A stretch of DNA of 64,000 bases from Bremia lactucae (Eukaryota; Oomycota; Peronosporomycetes; Peronosporales; Peronosporaceae), in contig NW_027152023.1 in NCBI RefSeq assembly GCF_004359215.1, forward strand, positions 131,507 to 195,506. The letters run 5' to 3'. The position numbers and the translations under genes are program-made. The notes below the pieces were generated by a model, which had not been told where the DNA came from, ran no database searches, and saw nothing but the letters and a program-made list of their open reading frames with translations. Positions 1 to 9,779 of this stretch are shown piece after piece. Within the stretch, counting starts at the first letter, position 1; the number at the start of each line of letters is the position of its first letter.

Positions 1-923
1 GATTTCGGCCCCCTCCCGCGCTGCTTGATGCGCGACGGAACCTTCATTTTCACGTATCGAAACTCTTAAAGCGACGCCTTCGTAAGGTCCAGTATCTGAT
101 GAATTGGCTGGGTTACCCTCTTCAGAAAACTCGTGGGAGGTTGAGGTACCTCTTCGGCAAGATAGCCCGTACGCCATTGACGTTTTTGAACGCCAAGCTC
201 AGGGTCACTTTGCGTCAAACGACGCTTCACACCAAAAGAAGTGGGAATAGGTGGATCTATAGCCTCAGTGTGGCTTCGATCCATGATTGCACGGTAAACC
301 GAAGCACTGAAATATTGGCTAGGCCTATCCTCGTTTTGTGGCATAAACGCCGAATGTAAGTGGCCTTCGGCCTTAAGCTTTGGGAAGCCGAAGCGAAGCT
401 TCCGTTCCAATCGAACATCAGCCACATCCGCAGACTCTCCAATATTCCAACTGTTGCGGAGGCGGCGGGTCCGATGGACCCAGCTCTCAAACGAAGTGTC
501 ATTATCGCGTTATGTTTCGTTTAGAAACAAAACGATCGGAATTTCTCTCATTCCGGTCACCGAAGCCCCACGGGCTTGATCACGCAGACGCGTCAGATAC
601 TGACCTCGCGTCATTAGCTGTGGCGTAAGGTATCGCTAATGAAGAGCGTCGCGAGCAGCGAGCTCCTCCGGCGTCTTCGCCGTGGGTACGGAGGTCCAGA
701 TGGCCAATCTGTGACCCGCGATCTCTTTGAGACGCTCTTCTGCACTAAGCGGAGTGAATCTGTATTTACGATGAGCTTTATCTTTCGCTATCTCGGCAGC
801 TCTACGACGAGCTTGTTCCTCTATAACGATTGCCCGCTCTTGCTCTTTATCGAGCGGAATCGTAATGTTGTTGGACTCAGGGTCCTGTGTCCTGCTCAAG
901 GCAGTTAAGATTGGTGGCATCAC
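1..923 (-). pseudogene. Antisense ORF (aORF) remnant of gypsy family A, copy A0
   Basis: Minus-strand reading frame in two pieces (923-636 and 425-66, with a frame break and stop between) containing the blocks RFTPLSAEERLKEIAGHRLA and EELAARDALHEQYLTPQ. The same protein is seen at 8940-9690 (+), 35255-35640 (+) and 41266-40885 (-), always on the strand opposite gag-pol and between chromodomain and 3' LTR. Its distal part lies antisense to the chromodomain. I recognise no domain; it is charged and helical in look. The first ~600 bases are almost a base-for-base reverse complement of 8990-9600. Confidence 0.5.
50..230 (+). pseudogene. Chromodomain fragment, gypsy family A copy A0
   Basis: Plus-strand remnant of the C-terminal chromodomain of a Ty3/gypsy chromovirus integrase. 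It shows a KLLKRRLRK-type start and a WLGYP motif (family pattern KWKGYP), then ENSWEVEVPL-like sequence in a shifted frame. One C is missing near 121 relative to the copy at 9350-9613 (-), which breaks the frame. The rest of this element lies left of the window. Such chromodomains steer integration to particular chromatin marks. Confidence 0.6.
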
Positions 924-935
924 GTTCTAAAAACG

Positions 936-1151
936 GAATCGGGGCCCGCCGACGTTCATCCGGAGGAGAAGGTGTGTAGATACGCTTGAAAGACCAGCAC
1001 TTAAACAAACATAATTTTACTTTTTAAATATAGACGAAGGACTTATTCCTACTCAACTAATACAGCTTAAAAATAATTCTTAATAGCAATGCCTTTTAAA
1101 ACTATCAATATGCTATCCGCTTTTAGAAAAGCAATTTTCCACAGTGCTAAG
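936..1151. other. AT-rich interval, nothing recognised
   Basis: About 215 bases between the A0 fragment and the LTR of A1. It begins with the leader of the antisense ORF (ggaggagaaggtgtg, compare 41189 onward) and then becomes AT-rich sequence with no open frame or repeat that I recognise. Confidence 0.4.
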
Positions 1152-1612
1152 TGTAGCGGAGCTAAAGTCAGAGAAAAAAATATAGACACAAAGAATCTCT
1201 TAGCTGTATAGAACTACTAGGTTTAACAACTCAGGGAGTCGTACAAGCTATTAAAGCTTAGTGAATCCTAATTCAAGGGATTCAGGGGCTCGTAGAACCA
1301 AGTGGCAACTAGTGCCCGAGAGTATGAGCTTTAGAAAGGCTTCTGTCTCTCACAGATCAATGCGCAAGCCTTAGGAAGGCACTAGTCGCTTTAAGATCTG
1401 AACTTTATTTAATTATTTATATAAAACCTTACCCTAGCTAATTTAAAAATAGATTTCGGCCGCCAGATTTATGTCTGGCGGCGACACAATTTTTACCCGT
1501 AATAAATATAATTCAAGTAATTTATTTTTTTAGAGTAGGATAAAATGGTATTTTACCCATAAAGTTAATGTACCACAACAACGGTTCTCAAACCGATATG
1601 GGTCCCATTACA
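1152..1612 (-). repeat. LTR, family A (3' LTR of A1)
   Basis: Reads on the minus strand from TGTAAT..GGG at 1612 to CTACA at 1152, the same ends as the family A LTRs at 8015 and 41423. It contains the family's inverted repeat (GCCGCCAGAT / GTCTGGCGGC arms, 1459-1482). Confidence 0.85.
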
Positions 1613-1846
1613 ATCTCCCCCATTAGACTGCTGACACCGAGTGACGACATTCGCTTCATTTCCTTATTGAGGTTGGAACCTAAACAGCTAACCATTCGGT
1701 TGTGTTTTCTTTCCTTTATCCCCGGACAATCAAGCGTGAGTCACAGACTCTTAGCCCTTCCTCGCTTCCTAGCTCCAATTTGTATCCTTTTTAAGGAGAT
1801 TAGATAATGGCCTAGCCATATCAGCGTAATTTTCGCTATATTTGTG

Positions 1847-2700
1847 TTAATAATTGGCGAGACCCAACCACTTCCGCAAATCCTTATGGTGCTTTGGAAC
1901 CGGCCAATCTACTATGACTTTTACTTTAATAGGATCCGCTTTAAGGCCTTGCTTCCCAATGAAGCACCCTAAGACAGGAATTTCTTCTGCACCAAACATG
2001 TATTTAGATGTATTGGCATACAACTTATTTGTACGCATACACTCGACCACTGCTCGAAAATGGTCTAAGTGGTTTTTCACATCCGTATGTGGCCCTGTTC
2101 CGCACGACTATGGACAAATATGTCGTCAAATAAGTCTATGGATAACTTCGATGAGGGCGGAACAGTTGCGTCACTCGACGATTAAATGTTGCCAGGGCGT
2201 TGGAAAGCCCTTGTGGCAAAACCAACCACTCCCATTGCATACCGCTTGGGGTGCTAACCGCTGTAAGCGGAATGTCGCTAGCTCGCATGAGCGGTTGGTA
2301 GTAACTATCAACCAAGTCAAGAGCACTCTACACTGTACATCCCACCATATTGATCTGAAGAACATCCTTTCTAGGAATGGGGGTTTGTGTTGGTATATTG
2401 GCAGCATTAAGCTTTATACTAGCATGTACAATGCGTCATTTACCATTTGGCTTCTTAACACAAAATGTCGGTGTCGAATTGAATTATTTGCTCTCTCGTA
2501 CCATTCCCGCCTCGTGCTTGGCTCGGAAGAAATCGTCAATGACGTCACACTTTTCCCTGAGTAAAGGCCACTGTCGTGTGACACAGTATTTGGTTCCCGA
2601 AACCAAGTCAATTTTATGACGGACACCTCTATCCGGAGGTAAAAGAGATGGTGGATTGGTACATACCACATCTTGGAATTCCTAAATCAAGGAATAAAAT
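1847..2700 (-). pseudogene. Gypsy RT remnant (A1)
   Basis: Minus-strand reverse transcriptase pieces. 2080-1847 holds the RT C-terminal blocks KLYANTSKYMFGAEEIPVLG and GLKADPIKVKVIVDWPVP, the usual gypsy thumb/connection signature. 2671-2414 covers the N-terminal fingers (DRGVRHKIDLVSGTKYCVTR, then FFRAKHEAGMV) in shifted frames. It is the uninverted version of the segment that is flipped at 12285-12640. Frameshifts and stops make it non-functional. Confidence 0.75.
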
Positions 2701-2978
2701 GGATCCGTGGGATCTTTAAGGATCGATGACCCACTCCGAGCGCTTAGTGCAGCTTTTGTGTCATCCAGGACAGCTTCGTCCAATCATAGGCTGAATGAAC
2801 ACCATCTCAGATAAGTCGCCAGCCTTCAAGGCTCGGCCGCACTCATCGATAGACATTTCGTCTAGCTCTAAGAGAGCATGTAGCGAAGGGATTGCCGCAA
2901 GGCTAACTTCTCCCTCAATGTTACCAGTTTACACCATTTACAAGCGTGTGTACTTGCTAACACATATCACTTTTAGGA

Positions 2979-3526
2979 CTATAAATCGCTTCGCGTCTCT
3001 CCTGTCTTGGAGTAGAGACAAATACGCCTGTTAGAGGCCGGGACATTCACGTCCCCGAACTTTCCAGTCTGTATTGGTTCAATACCAGACATGGTGTCTA
3101 ATTCGACATCCGACAAGGAGTTAGGTAACTCAACTTCCTTATCCAGCGAACGTTTACGTGTCGCTTCATGTGCATTAATAGAATTTGACCCAAAATACCC
3201 TGGCGAACCGCCAATAGTGTCACTATTGACACCCAGTATGGTGCCACCTCGGCTGACCAGACTCGGTGTACATAGACGTGCCACTCCACGTACCTCAGGG
3301 ATATTACACCCTTGATGACTCGGCCTTGGCCAACAATGCTTTTAGTATTCAGTAAATCGTTATTACAACGAGTGTCACTCGACGGAGTACGTGCTGTTCC
3401 ACTTCCTTCTTCTGAGTCGGGCTCAGAATTAATGTTTTCAACATTGGAGATTATTAACTCAGATATTCCAATGTCTAAAACACTGATAGACTCAGCCGCG
3501 CCATTAGCGCTTTTGTTGCCTAGCAA
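2979..3526 (-). pseudogene. Pol linker region of gypsy A1
   Basis: Minus-strand open pieces (3284-2979; 3526-3098 in another frame) containing SRGGTILGVNSDTIGGSPGY and LDKEVELPNSLSDVELDTMS. The same linker lies between protease and RT in the copies at 13159-12797, 39483-39121 and about 33960-34200, so it is a family A component. No catalytic motif is visible. Confidence 0.55.
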
Positions 3527-3559
3527 AAGTGAGTTTCATGACTCTCCAAAACTTTGCTA

Positions 3560-3990
3560 GGAACATTGCGCGTGGCGCCTAAGGTCTTAGACCTCCAATC
3601 GATCCATGGTTCATGGCGTTCAAGCCAGGCCATACCAAGGATGAGATCATATATAAAATCCAAATTAAGGCGAGACAGCGTTCTATACTGTCAAATTCCA
3701 GAAACTTTTTCATACCTAAGTTCAACAGAACTTTAAAAATACTGACACGAGTCCGAGTCGCTTGGCGAACAGTGATTGTATCACTTTCATACGCTGTAAG
3801 CGCCTCAACGTATTGTTGGTTAATAATCTCAAGGAAAAGACGTCGAGCATTATTGCAAGACGCTTCTGAGTCAATTTAACTTAACCATGGCTCATCAAAG
3901 CCCTTCGCAGTCGCCTGAGCGATTAACAAGCCAGGCTTGTACTCACGCTTCGTGCCATTACACACCGAGCTAACTGGGGCTAGGTCCTGT
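3560..3990 (-). pseudogene. Aspartic protease remnant (A1)
   Basis: Minus-strand retropepsin-like stretch: KREYKPGLLIAQATAKGF, then IDSEASCNNARR where the better copy at 13842-13573 has IDSGASCNYARR, then SDTITVRQATRTRVSIFKV. The active-site D-S-G triplet is changed to D-S-E here and a stop precedes it, so the protease is dead. Confidence 0.65.
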
Positions 3991-4160
3991 TTACTCTCAC
4001 CTCCTAGAGGTTCAAAAGAGCCTAGGTATTCCCCAGTAGGGCGCCCCGCACCCACTGGATATCGACGTTTCCCGCACCGTACCAGATTTCTGGTATAGGT
4101 CGGAATTGGTGCTCTTGCGAGCTTACGGGTATTTCGTAGGGGAAAGGTCGGACGTAAATG

Positions 4161-5080
4161 TTACGTGCTTCCGCACATATAACGTCTACGGATGTTCTTA
4201 TGCTTTTTTACAGATTGAAGTGCCACTCCTCCTTCCTCAACGAGGCTTAGATCCATGAGCTCCGGTCTATTAGACGAAACCCATGTGCTCGAAGAGCTTG
4301 TACGGAAAACAGGCGGGCTAATACGAGCAGACTTGAAGTCAAACTCAGCGCGTAGCGCTGCCTCTTCGAAAGTAGCAGGATGGGATCGGAATAATTCCGT
4401 CCGGGCAACGCCCTCATTGAGACCCTTCTTAAAGACTGTTACGACAATTGCTTCTTGCACCGGGTCTTATGCATGGATGCAATGAGAATTTTTAACTCCT
4501 GGACATAGTCCCGTAGGGTTCGTTTACCCTCTCGAGTCGCTATGAGCCGTGACCGATTGCGAAAAGCCTGATTAGGCGGCGCAAACATGCTGTTTATTTA
4601 CTTGTTTCAGCGAACCTCATGAGGGAAAAGCGTCGTTTATGGACGTGCTGCATGAGAGTACCCACTCCATAGCTCTACCTCCGAGCTTGGACATGGACAT
4701 GGCCACCTTTTGTCGTTCTTTTAAGAACAAGGCGGAGTCAGTAGACATCTCTCTGCCTATTCCCCCCAAAAGAAAAAGGGAGGTTTCCTTCCTCTTTTCC
4801 TTTAAATGTATTCACATTGACAACTAGAGGGCAAGCCTTAAGCTCCGAATCAGGTACCGAGATGTACCGAGTTGGCATCGATGCCGCAAGGTGATCTTGT
4901 ACCTGGCCGATCAGGGAGGATTGATATCGGATGAAGGCTTCAAGCCTTGCGTGCAGGACCTCTGGTCCGTAGGATAAAATGAACTCTACATGTTCGAGCC
5001 CAAATAGAGTTTTGAGCTTGTGATAAGCTGCGCGTTGCGCCTCTGAAGTTCTGGAACTTCCATTCCAGTGAAGGCTTAGT
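4161..5080 (-). pseudogene. Gag remnant (A1)
   Basis: Minus-strand gag. 4460-4161 carries QEAIVVTVFKKGLNEGVART, the capsid tail shared with 40874-40560, and the N-terminal MEV-type start lies near 5070, with frameshifts between. A single CGST-type half zinc knuckle follows, and the complete CCHC is not visible. Confidence 0.6.
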
Positions 5081-5118
5081 ATTATACAGACTCAGGCGCA
5101 GGTTGACTACGAGTGCTA

Positions 5119-5294
5119 CCAGCTAATTTAAAAATAGATTGGGGCCGCCAGATATAATCTGGCGGCCACATTTGTAACCCATAATTAATGGGATTTAAGT
5201 TATTTACTATTTAAGAATAGGATAAAAGGGTATTTTAGCCATAAATTAAATGTACCACAACAACGGTTCCCCAACCGATGTGTGCCCCATTAAA
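5119..5294 (-). repeat. LTR, family A, internally deleted (5' LTR of A1)
   Basis: Minus-strand LTR whose outer part (to the hairpin at 5144-5166) is present, but about 250-300 bases between hairpin and LTR end are gone: the primer-binding site abuts GCTAATTTAA directly. The terminal TGTAAT is mutated (..CATTAAA). Confidence 0.75.
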
Positions 5295-5622
5295 TAATTG
5301 GTATATCTGTTCTAACACCATCATTCGCGAATCTACTCATGTAGAATAAAATGCATGTAACTAAATTCATTAGATCTTCGCCTTTCCAAATTGGAGCTAC
5401 TCCACTTTTGACAAATGAGGAATATTTACTATTTATTCGCGCGATATGTGCCCTGTGCAGCTAGGTGACACTGAGTAGCACAGTTGGCAAAGCTCTTATT
5501 GTAATTCCTTTAAGGTTCGAACGAGAGCCCTCAATACGTCGTAAATGCATTCGTCCGCTATTTTTAAATCTTCGTTGGTATCTACAGATAGTATAGCATA
5601 CTATTTGTTAAACTAAAAATGT
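5295..5622. other. Intergenic, downstream of anoctamin
   Basis: AT-rich unique sequence between the A1 LTR and the stop codon of the anoctamin gene. It should hold that gene's 3' UTR. I see no ORF, repeat or clear poly(A) motif. Confidence 0.4.
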
Positions 5623-7743
5623 TTACGACGAATCTTCGTCATCGATATTTAGCATGATTTCTATGTCGTCGTAATCAGCACCAAATGTCCAATTGACGTC
5701 ATCGTCAGGCATGTGGTACAAACACTTGCTAATAAGAAACTCTTGCCGGTATTTCTGCACGACGACGTCCTCAGGAATATCATCAATACAAACCTCGAGA
5801 AAATACTTAAATAGGAACATGAAGCAAATGAACATTGTAAACATCCATACGCGAGTGGCCATCGCTAAATGATTAAAGAAATTTCCGGTGAATATGACAA
5901 CAGCACCGTTGGTGCATACTGAGATGGCTGCAAATGCCTGCAGCACAAGGTACCAGTATCCCATACTGCGTACATTGCGCGGACGAGGACGACGAGACTC
6001 AAAAATCAGGCGGTAGGCATCTAATCGAATCTCAAAGTAATTATTTACATACGAAAGCAAAGGTGCAAACGGGAAAGCTACCACAAACATTGTTGTGAAG
6101 CCGAACTGAAGAGCCATTTCTGTATAGTCATCGAATGTACCGTGCCAGTCATACTGTGCCATAAACAGCTCTCGTTCGGCATCTGACTTTTTGTAGTCGT
6201 CAATGTGCCCTAGTAAGCGATACTTGCTCAAGTAAACGAAAAAGCGCGGAATGGCCACCTCAGTGATATTTCCAACGAAAAGGCGCGAGCAAAAGACGAT
6301 GGCAAGCATGTACTCAAGCTCATGGATACAACTTATATCGCAACCTTCTAAGCCTTCCTTAAGAAAGGCTACATAAAAGAGTCCGGCATAATTGTTTACA
6401 AATTGGAAAATCACAGTCTTGATGATAAGACTGTTTTCATATTCCATATCGGTGCGATGGTTCTCCTGGTCGACAAGCACAATTGACACATAGTTGTAAA
6501 TTTTCGTCATAACCGTAATCTGGACAACATTCGCCAACGAAGACACGATGGAGCCGTACTTAAAATTATCCAGGACGAGAAAATTCGAGTCACTACCCTT
6601 AGTAAGGTCGTACGTCAGCATGAAAATCGACGACACGAGAACAAACACTATCAAGATGAGAAATGAAATTACGACCCAGCTGTACGCCACCCGCTTAAGC
6701 TTTTCACGTGGTGAAAAATACCGCGTCGACTTGCCATTAATGGGCGATGGAATGCGTTCCCCATAAAACTGAGGCCGAAGGTTCACGGTCTCGGAATAGT
6801 GCGCTGTACCCCACCGCAGTGTCTCGCGAGAGCTAAGGCGCTTCCAATTCTCGAGGTAGATGGTCATCCAAATGGTCATAAACGCTCCAAACAAGGGCGA
6901 TATGTACGCAAACACAGCATTGTAATCATCACGCGGGATGGAATAACTGATTATGCCCGTTACGATTCCTACGAGCGTTGGATAGAGTAACCACTTGGTA
7001 TAGTGTCCTAGATAGAGGAAATACAGAGCCACCTTGACGCCAAAGTATTGGCAAATTCGGTCAAAAGGCTGGTTCATGGGGGACATGTTCCATACAATCC
7101 AGTTATCCTTAAGATCCATTTTCTCCTGCTCTTCGTGCAATGGATACGTGTCGACAATAGTTTCCTCGTAAATGAGCCGATCAATGTCTTGGCCAGCTCC
7201 AGTTTGGTGATTGGTAATAATATGCTCGATCAGGCCAATCCGATCTGTGCTCGAAAAGATCGAGCCATTTGGGCCCTTTCGAGTATAAAAGTGCTGTAGA
7301 TCCCGTGCCTGGAAGTAGGGCGCAAAGATGTAGTCGAAGGGAGAGTACCTGTATATTTGCTTTACGTCTCGAATCGGAAAAGGCGCAATGCCATACTCTG
7401 GGATGCCATTGAATGAAGCGTGACGCAGCTCGGTTGGATCGAGTTGGAGGTGTAATTTAAGTACCTCCGCTTCTCGCCGCATAAGCTCTTCTGGAGCACG
7501 GATCTTGCAGAATACGAGCTCCTTGCCCACGGAAAAAAATAGCCGCAGTCGCAGCCCAGCAGCGCGCAGTCGTTTGATGATAGTGTCGCGCTCATCGCTG
7601 ACCTCGATCACGTGCTTTGGGGGATTTGGAAACACAATTACATAGTCCCACCGCCCGCCTGTCTCGACTAAGGACGTGCCATAATGCAGCGGCACGCGTA
7701 CGCGTAGCTCGGCTGTCTGTGGTTGGGGATAAGGGTCGGTCAT
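5623..7743 (-). CDS. Anoctamin/TMEM16-like membrane protein
   Basis: Intronless 706-codon frame, ATG at 7743 and TAA at 5623. Anoctamins are Ca2+-gated lipid scramblases or ion channels. Residues 1-240 form a soluble N-terminal domain; about ten hydrophobic segments follow (around 253-268, 278-296, 354-378, 443-461, 478-494, 546-567, 596-618, 630-651 among others). Family signatures are clear: FQFVNNYAGLFYVAF (446-460), MALQFGFTTMFVVAFPFAPL (543-562), NNYFEIRLDAYRLI (567-580). By alignment to mouse TMEM16A, the Ca2+-site acids are represented by E495 (GNITE), D539 and E542 (DDYTE), E571 and D575 (EIRLD); the usual Asn at the first position is Gly491 and E702 is replaced by Asp539. The C-terminus is acidic (IDDEDSS). 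Scramblase versus channel cannot be told from sequence. It is surrounded by retroelements yet undamaged. Confidence 0.95.
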   Translation of the reverse strand: MTDPYPQPQTAELRVRVPLHYGTSLVETGGRWDYVIVFPNPPKHVIEVSDERDTIIKRLRAAGLRLRLFFSVGKELVFCKIRAPEELMRREAEVLKLHLQLDPTELRHASFNGIPEYGIAPFPIRDVKQIYRYSPFDYIFAPYFQARDLQHFYTRKGPNGSIFSSTDRIGLIEHIITNHQTGAGQDIDRLIYEETIVDTYPLHEEQEKMDLKDNWIVWNMSPMNQPFDRICQYFGVKVALYFLYLGHYTKWLLYPTLVGIVTGIISYSIPRDDYNAVFAYISPLFGAFMTIWMTIYLENWKRLSSRETLRWGTAHYSETVNLRPQFYGERIPSPINGKSTRYFSPREKLKRVAYSWVVISFLILIVFVLVSSIFMLTYDLTKGSDSNFLVLDNFKYGSIVSSLANVVQITVMTKIYNYVSIVLVDQENHRTDMEYENSLIIKTVIFQFVNNYAGLFYVAFLKEGLEGCDISCIHELEYMLAIVFCSRLFVGNITEVAIPRFFVYLSKYRLLGHIDDYKKSDAERELFMAQYDWHGTFDDYTEMALQFGFTTMFVVAFPFAPLLSYVNNYFEIRLDAYRLIFESRRPRPRNVRSMGYWYLVLQAFAAISVCTNGAVVIFTGNFFNHLAMATRVWMFTMFICFMFLFKYFLEVCIDDIPEDVVVQKYRQEFLISKCLYHMPDDDVNWTFGADYDDIEIMLNIDDEDSS

Positions 7744-8009
7744 ACGACCGTGAGTTCTGATTTATGAAAGAGCACTTTATAAATAATTTTAGGGAAATGT
7801 TATTGCCACCCGACTTTTTTATCACTACCCGACTATTTTTTATTGCTACCCGACCATTAATACGTCGACCCCATTGGCTACGTCTGGCATGCCCATTGGC
7901 TACTGTCTCGTGTCCCGTCTACAACATGTGTGTACAGTGCCCTACCAGACGTAATGGAATTTAACTATTAGTCACATACAGAACCGCCTTTTTTAAACCC
8001 AGCATCACT
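7744..8009. other. Upstream region of anoctamin; possible disrupted coding stretch at its right end
   Basis: 266 bases upstream of the anoctamin ATG, AT-rich near the gene. No convincing oomycete initiator was found. From 7965 the plus strand stays open up to the target-site duplication at 8010, in the frame that is also open at 41913-42010 on the far side of the nest. Confidence 0.35.
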
Positions 8010-8014
8010 CCATC
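8010..8014 (+). repeat. Target-site duplication CCATC, left
   Basis: Five bases immediately before TGTAATGGGG; identical to 41908-41912. Confidence 0.75.
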
Positions 8015-8497
8015 TGTAATGGGGCACACATCGGTTGGAGAAGCGTTGTTGTGGTACATTTACTTTATGGGTAAAATACCCTTTCATCTAATTTTAAAAT
8101 AGTTAATTACTTAAATCCCATTTATTATGGGTAATGAATGTGGTCGCCGCCAGATATAAATCCGGCGGCCACAGTCTATTATAATTAGCTAGGCAAGGTT
8201 TTTAGATTTAAATAATTAAATAAAGCTCAGTTCCACTTTTGATCTTAAAGCGTCAAGTGCCTTCCTAAGGCTTGCGCATTGATCTGTAAGAGATAGAAGC
8301 CTTTCTAAGGTATATCCTCTTGGGCACGAGGTGCCACTTGGTTCTACGAACCGCTGATTCCCTTGAACTAGGACTCCTTAAGCTTTAATAGCTTGTACAC
8401 TCCCTGAGTTGCTAAACTCATTAGTTCAATAGAACTAAGTGACTTCTTGAGTCTGAAAGTCTTCCTCTGACTTTAGGAGCGAGGTAGCTCCGCTACA
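8015..8497 (+). repeat. LTR, family A (5' LTR of P)
   Basis: 483 bases from TGTAATGGGG to GCTCCGCTACA. It contains the family hairpin (8146-8169). Promoter activity is expected of a 5' LTR but no TATA element is certain. Confidence 0.9.
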
Positions 8498-8499
8498 CC

Positions 8500-8517
8500 T
8501 GGTAGCACTTGTAGTCA
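8500..8517 (+). other. Primer-binding site
   Basis: TGGTAGCACTTGTAGTCA begins two bases after the LTR end. TGGTAGC.. resembles the tRNA-primed start sites of gypsy elements; the tRNA species was not determined. The same sequence follows the LTRs at 32130 and (reverse strand) 14841. Confidence 0.6.
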
Positions 8518-8557
8518 ATCTACGCCTGAGTCTGTAAAAGACTAATTTCTCACGAAA

Positions 8558-8942
8558 ATGGAAGAGGTTCCAGAACTTTTAGAAGCGCAACGCGCCGCTT
8601 ATGACAAGCTCAAAACCTTATTCGGGCTTGAGCACGTGGAATTTATTATCTCCCAGGGACCAGAGGTCCTGCATGCAAGGCTTGAAGCCTTCATGCGGTA
8701 CGAAGCCAACCTGATCCGTCAGGTACAGGCCATTTAGCGGCATCTATGCCAACCCGGCGCATATGTACCTGACTCAGAGCCGAGGGCTCGCCCTCTAACT
8801 GTAAATGTGAAAACATTTGAGGGAAAAGAGGGAGAAAAAATCCCTTTTTGGATTAAGCAGATGGAAATGTCCATTGATTCCGCCTTGTTCTTAAAAGAAC
8901 GGCAAAAGGTGGCTATGGCCATTTCCAAACTTGGAGGTTCGC
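8558..8942 (+). pseudogene. Gag N-terminal fragment (element P)
   Basis: Starts MEEVPELLEAQRAAYDKLKT and runs, with a stop near 8736 and a frameshift, to a block ending MAISKLGG, the conserved start of the capsid region. At about 8938 gag stops and the sequence jumps into the antisense ORF (ELAARD.. block). The missing gag continuation (GRAMGTIVQRVHR..) is found inverted at about 40885, so this is one edge of an inversion. Confidence 0.7.
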
Positions 8943-9690
8943 TGCCCGCGACGCTATTCATTAGCAATACCTTACGCCAAAGGTAATTACGCGAAGCCAG
9001 TATCTGACGCGTCTGCGTGATCAAGCCCGTGGGGCTTCGGTGGCCGCAATGAGAGAAATTCCGATCGTTTTGTTTCTAAAAGAAACATAACGCGATAATG
9101 ACACTTCGTTTGAGAGCTGGGTCCATCGGACCCGCCGCCTCCGCAACAGTTGGAATTTTGGAGAGTCTGCGGATGTGGCTGATGTTCGATTGGAACGGAA
9201 GCTTCGCTTCGGCTTCCCAAAGCTTAAGGCCGAAGGCCACTTACATTCGGCGTTTATGCCACAAAACGAGGATAGGCCTAGCCAATATTTCAGTGCTTCG
9301 GTTTACCGTCCAAATATGGATCGAAGCCACACTGAGGCTATAGATCCACCTATTCCCACTTATTTTGGTGTGAAGCGTCGTTTGACGCAAAGTGACCCTG
9401 AGCTTGGCGTTCAAAAACGTCAATGGCGTACGGGCTATCTTGCCGAAGAGGTACCTCAACCTCCCACGAGTTTTCTGAAGAGGGGTAACCCAGCCAATTC
9501 ATCAGATACTGGACCTTACGAAGGCGTCGCTTTAAGAGTTTCGATACGTGAAAATGAAGGTTCCGTCGCGCATCAAGCAGCGCGGGAGGGGGCCGAAATC
9601 TCGACGAAAGCATTTGATGTTTTAAAGTACGAGGTGCTACTCCTTCGCGAGGGCCTTGCTCGGGTTGAGGGCACTCTTGAGGTGGTATAA
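8940..9690 (+). pseudogene. Antisense ORF (aORF), gypsy family A, left half of P
   Basis: Plus-strand frame beginning at the breakpoint in the ..LAARDA-IH-QYLTPK block, passing RLRDQARGASV and MREIPIVLFL, a stop, and then a long open piece (9175-9690) with VRLERKLRFGFPKLKAEGHL and KRQWRTGYLAEEVPQPP. The last part is antisense to the chromodomain at 9613-9350. Function unknown. Its coding nature is supported by conservation of these blocks in four copies, weakened by the overlap with a true domain on the other strand. Confidence 0.5.
9350..9613 (-). pseudogene. Chromodomain at the pol C-terminus (family A)
   Basis: Minus-strand LHFHVSKLLKRRLRKVQYLM, then NWLGYPSSENSWEVEVPL: a chromodomain, whose usual pattern is a YxVEKIL start, WKGYP and a SWEP/TWEP motif. 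It follows the integrase C-terminus at 10091-9780 with a frame break. In chromoviruses this domain is fused to integrase and targets insertion. Confidence 0.7.
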
Positions 9691-9779
9691 AACAATCTCA
9701 ATGCTGGAACGTCAGCAACCTCGCTTAGAGGGTTAGCTGGACAACCTGGTGTGGATGCAGCAGTCTGCAGCAAGACCGC

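Larger units (their letters stand above)
1152..5294 (-). mobile_element. Gypsy family A element A1, decayed, minus orientation
   Basis: LTRs in reverse orientation bound it: 3' LTR 1152-1612 and a shortened 5' LTR about 5119-5294. Minus-strand order from the right is primer-binding site (reverse complement of TGGTAGCACTCGTAG just left of 5118), gag, protease, linker and reverse transcriptase (RT). The RNase H, integrase and chromodomain stretch is missing near 1745, where RT tail joins the 3' leader and polypurine tract (reverse complement at 1613-1622). Flanks CTAAG and TAATT do not match, so no target duplication is preserved. It cannot move by itself. Confidence 0.8.

Noticed and set aside
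1854..2564. 236-codon plus-strand frame
   Set aside because: Antisense shadow of the family A RT on the minus strand; the RT motifs read on the other strand.
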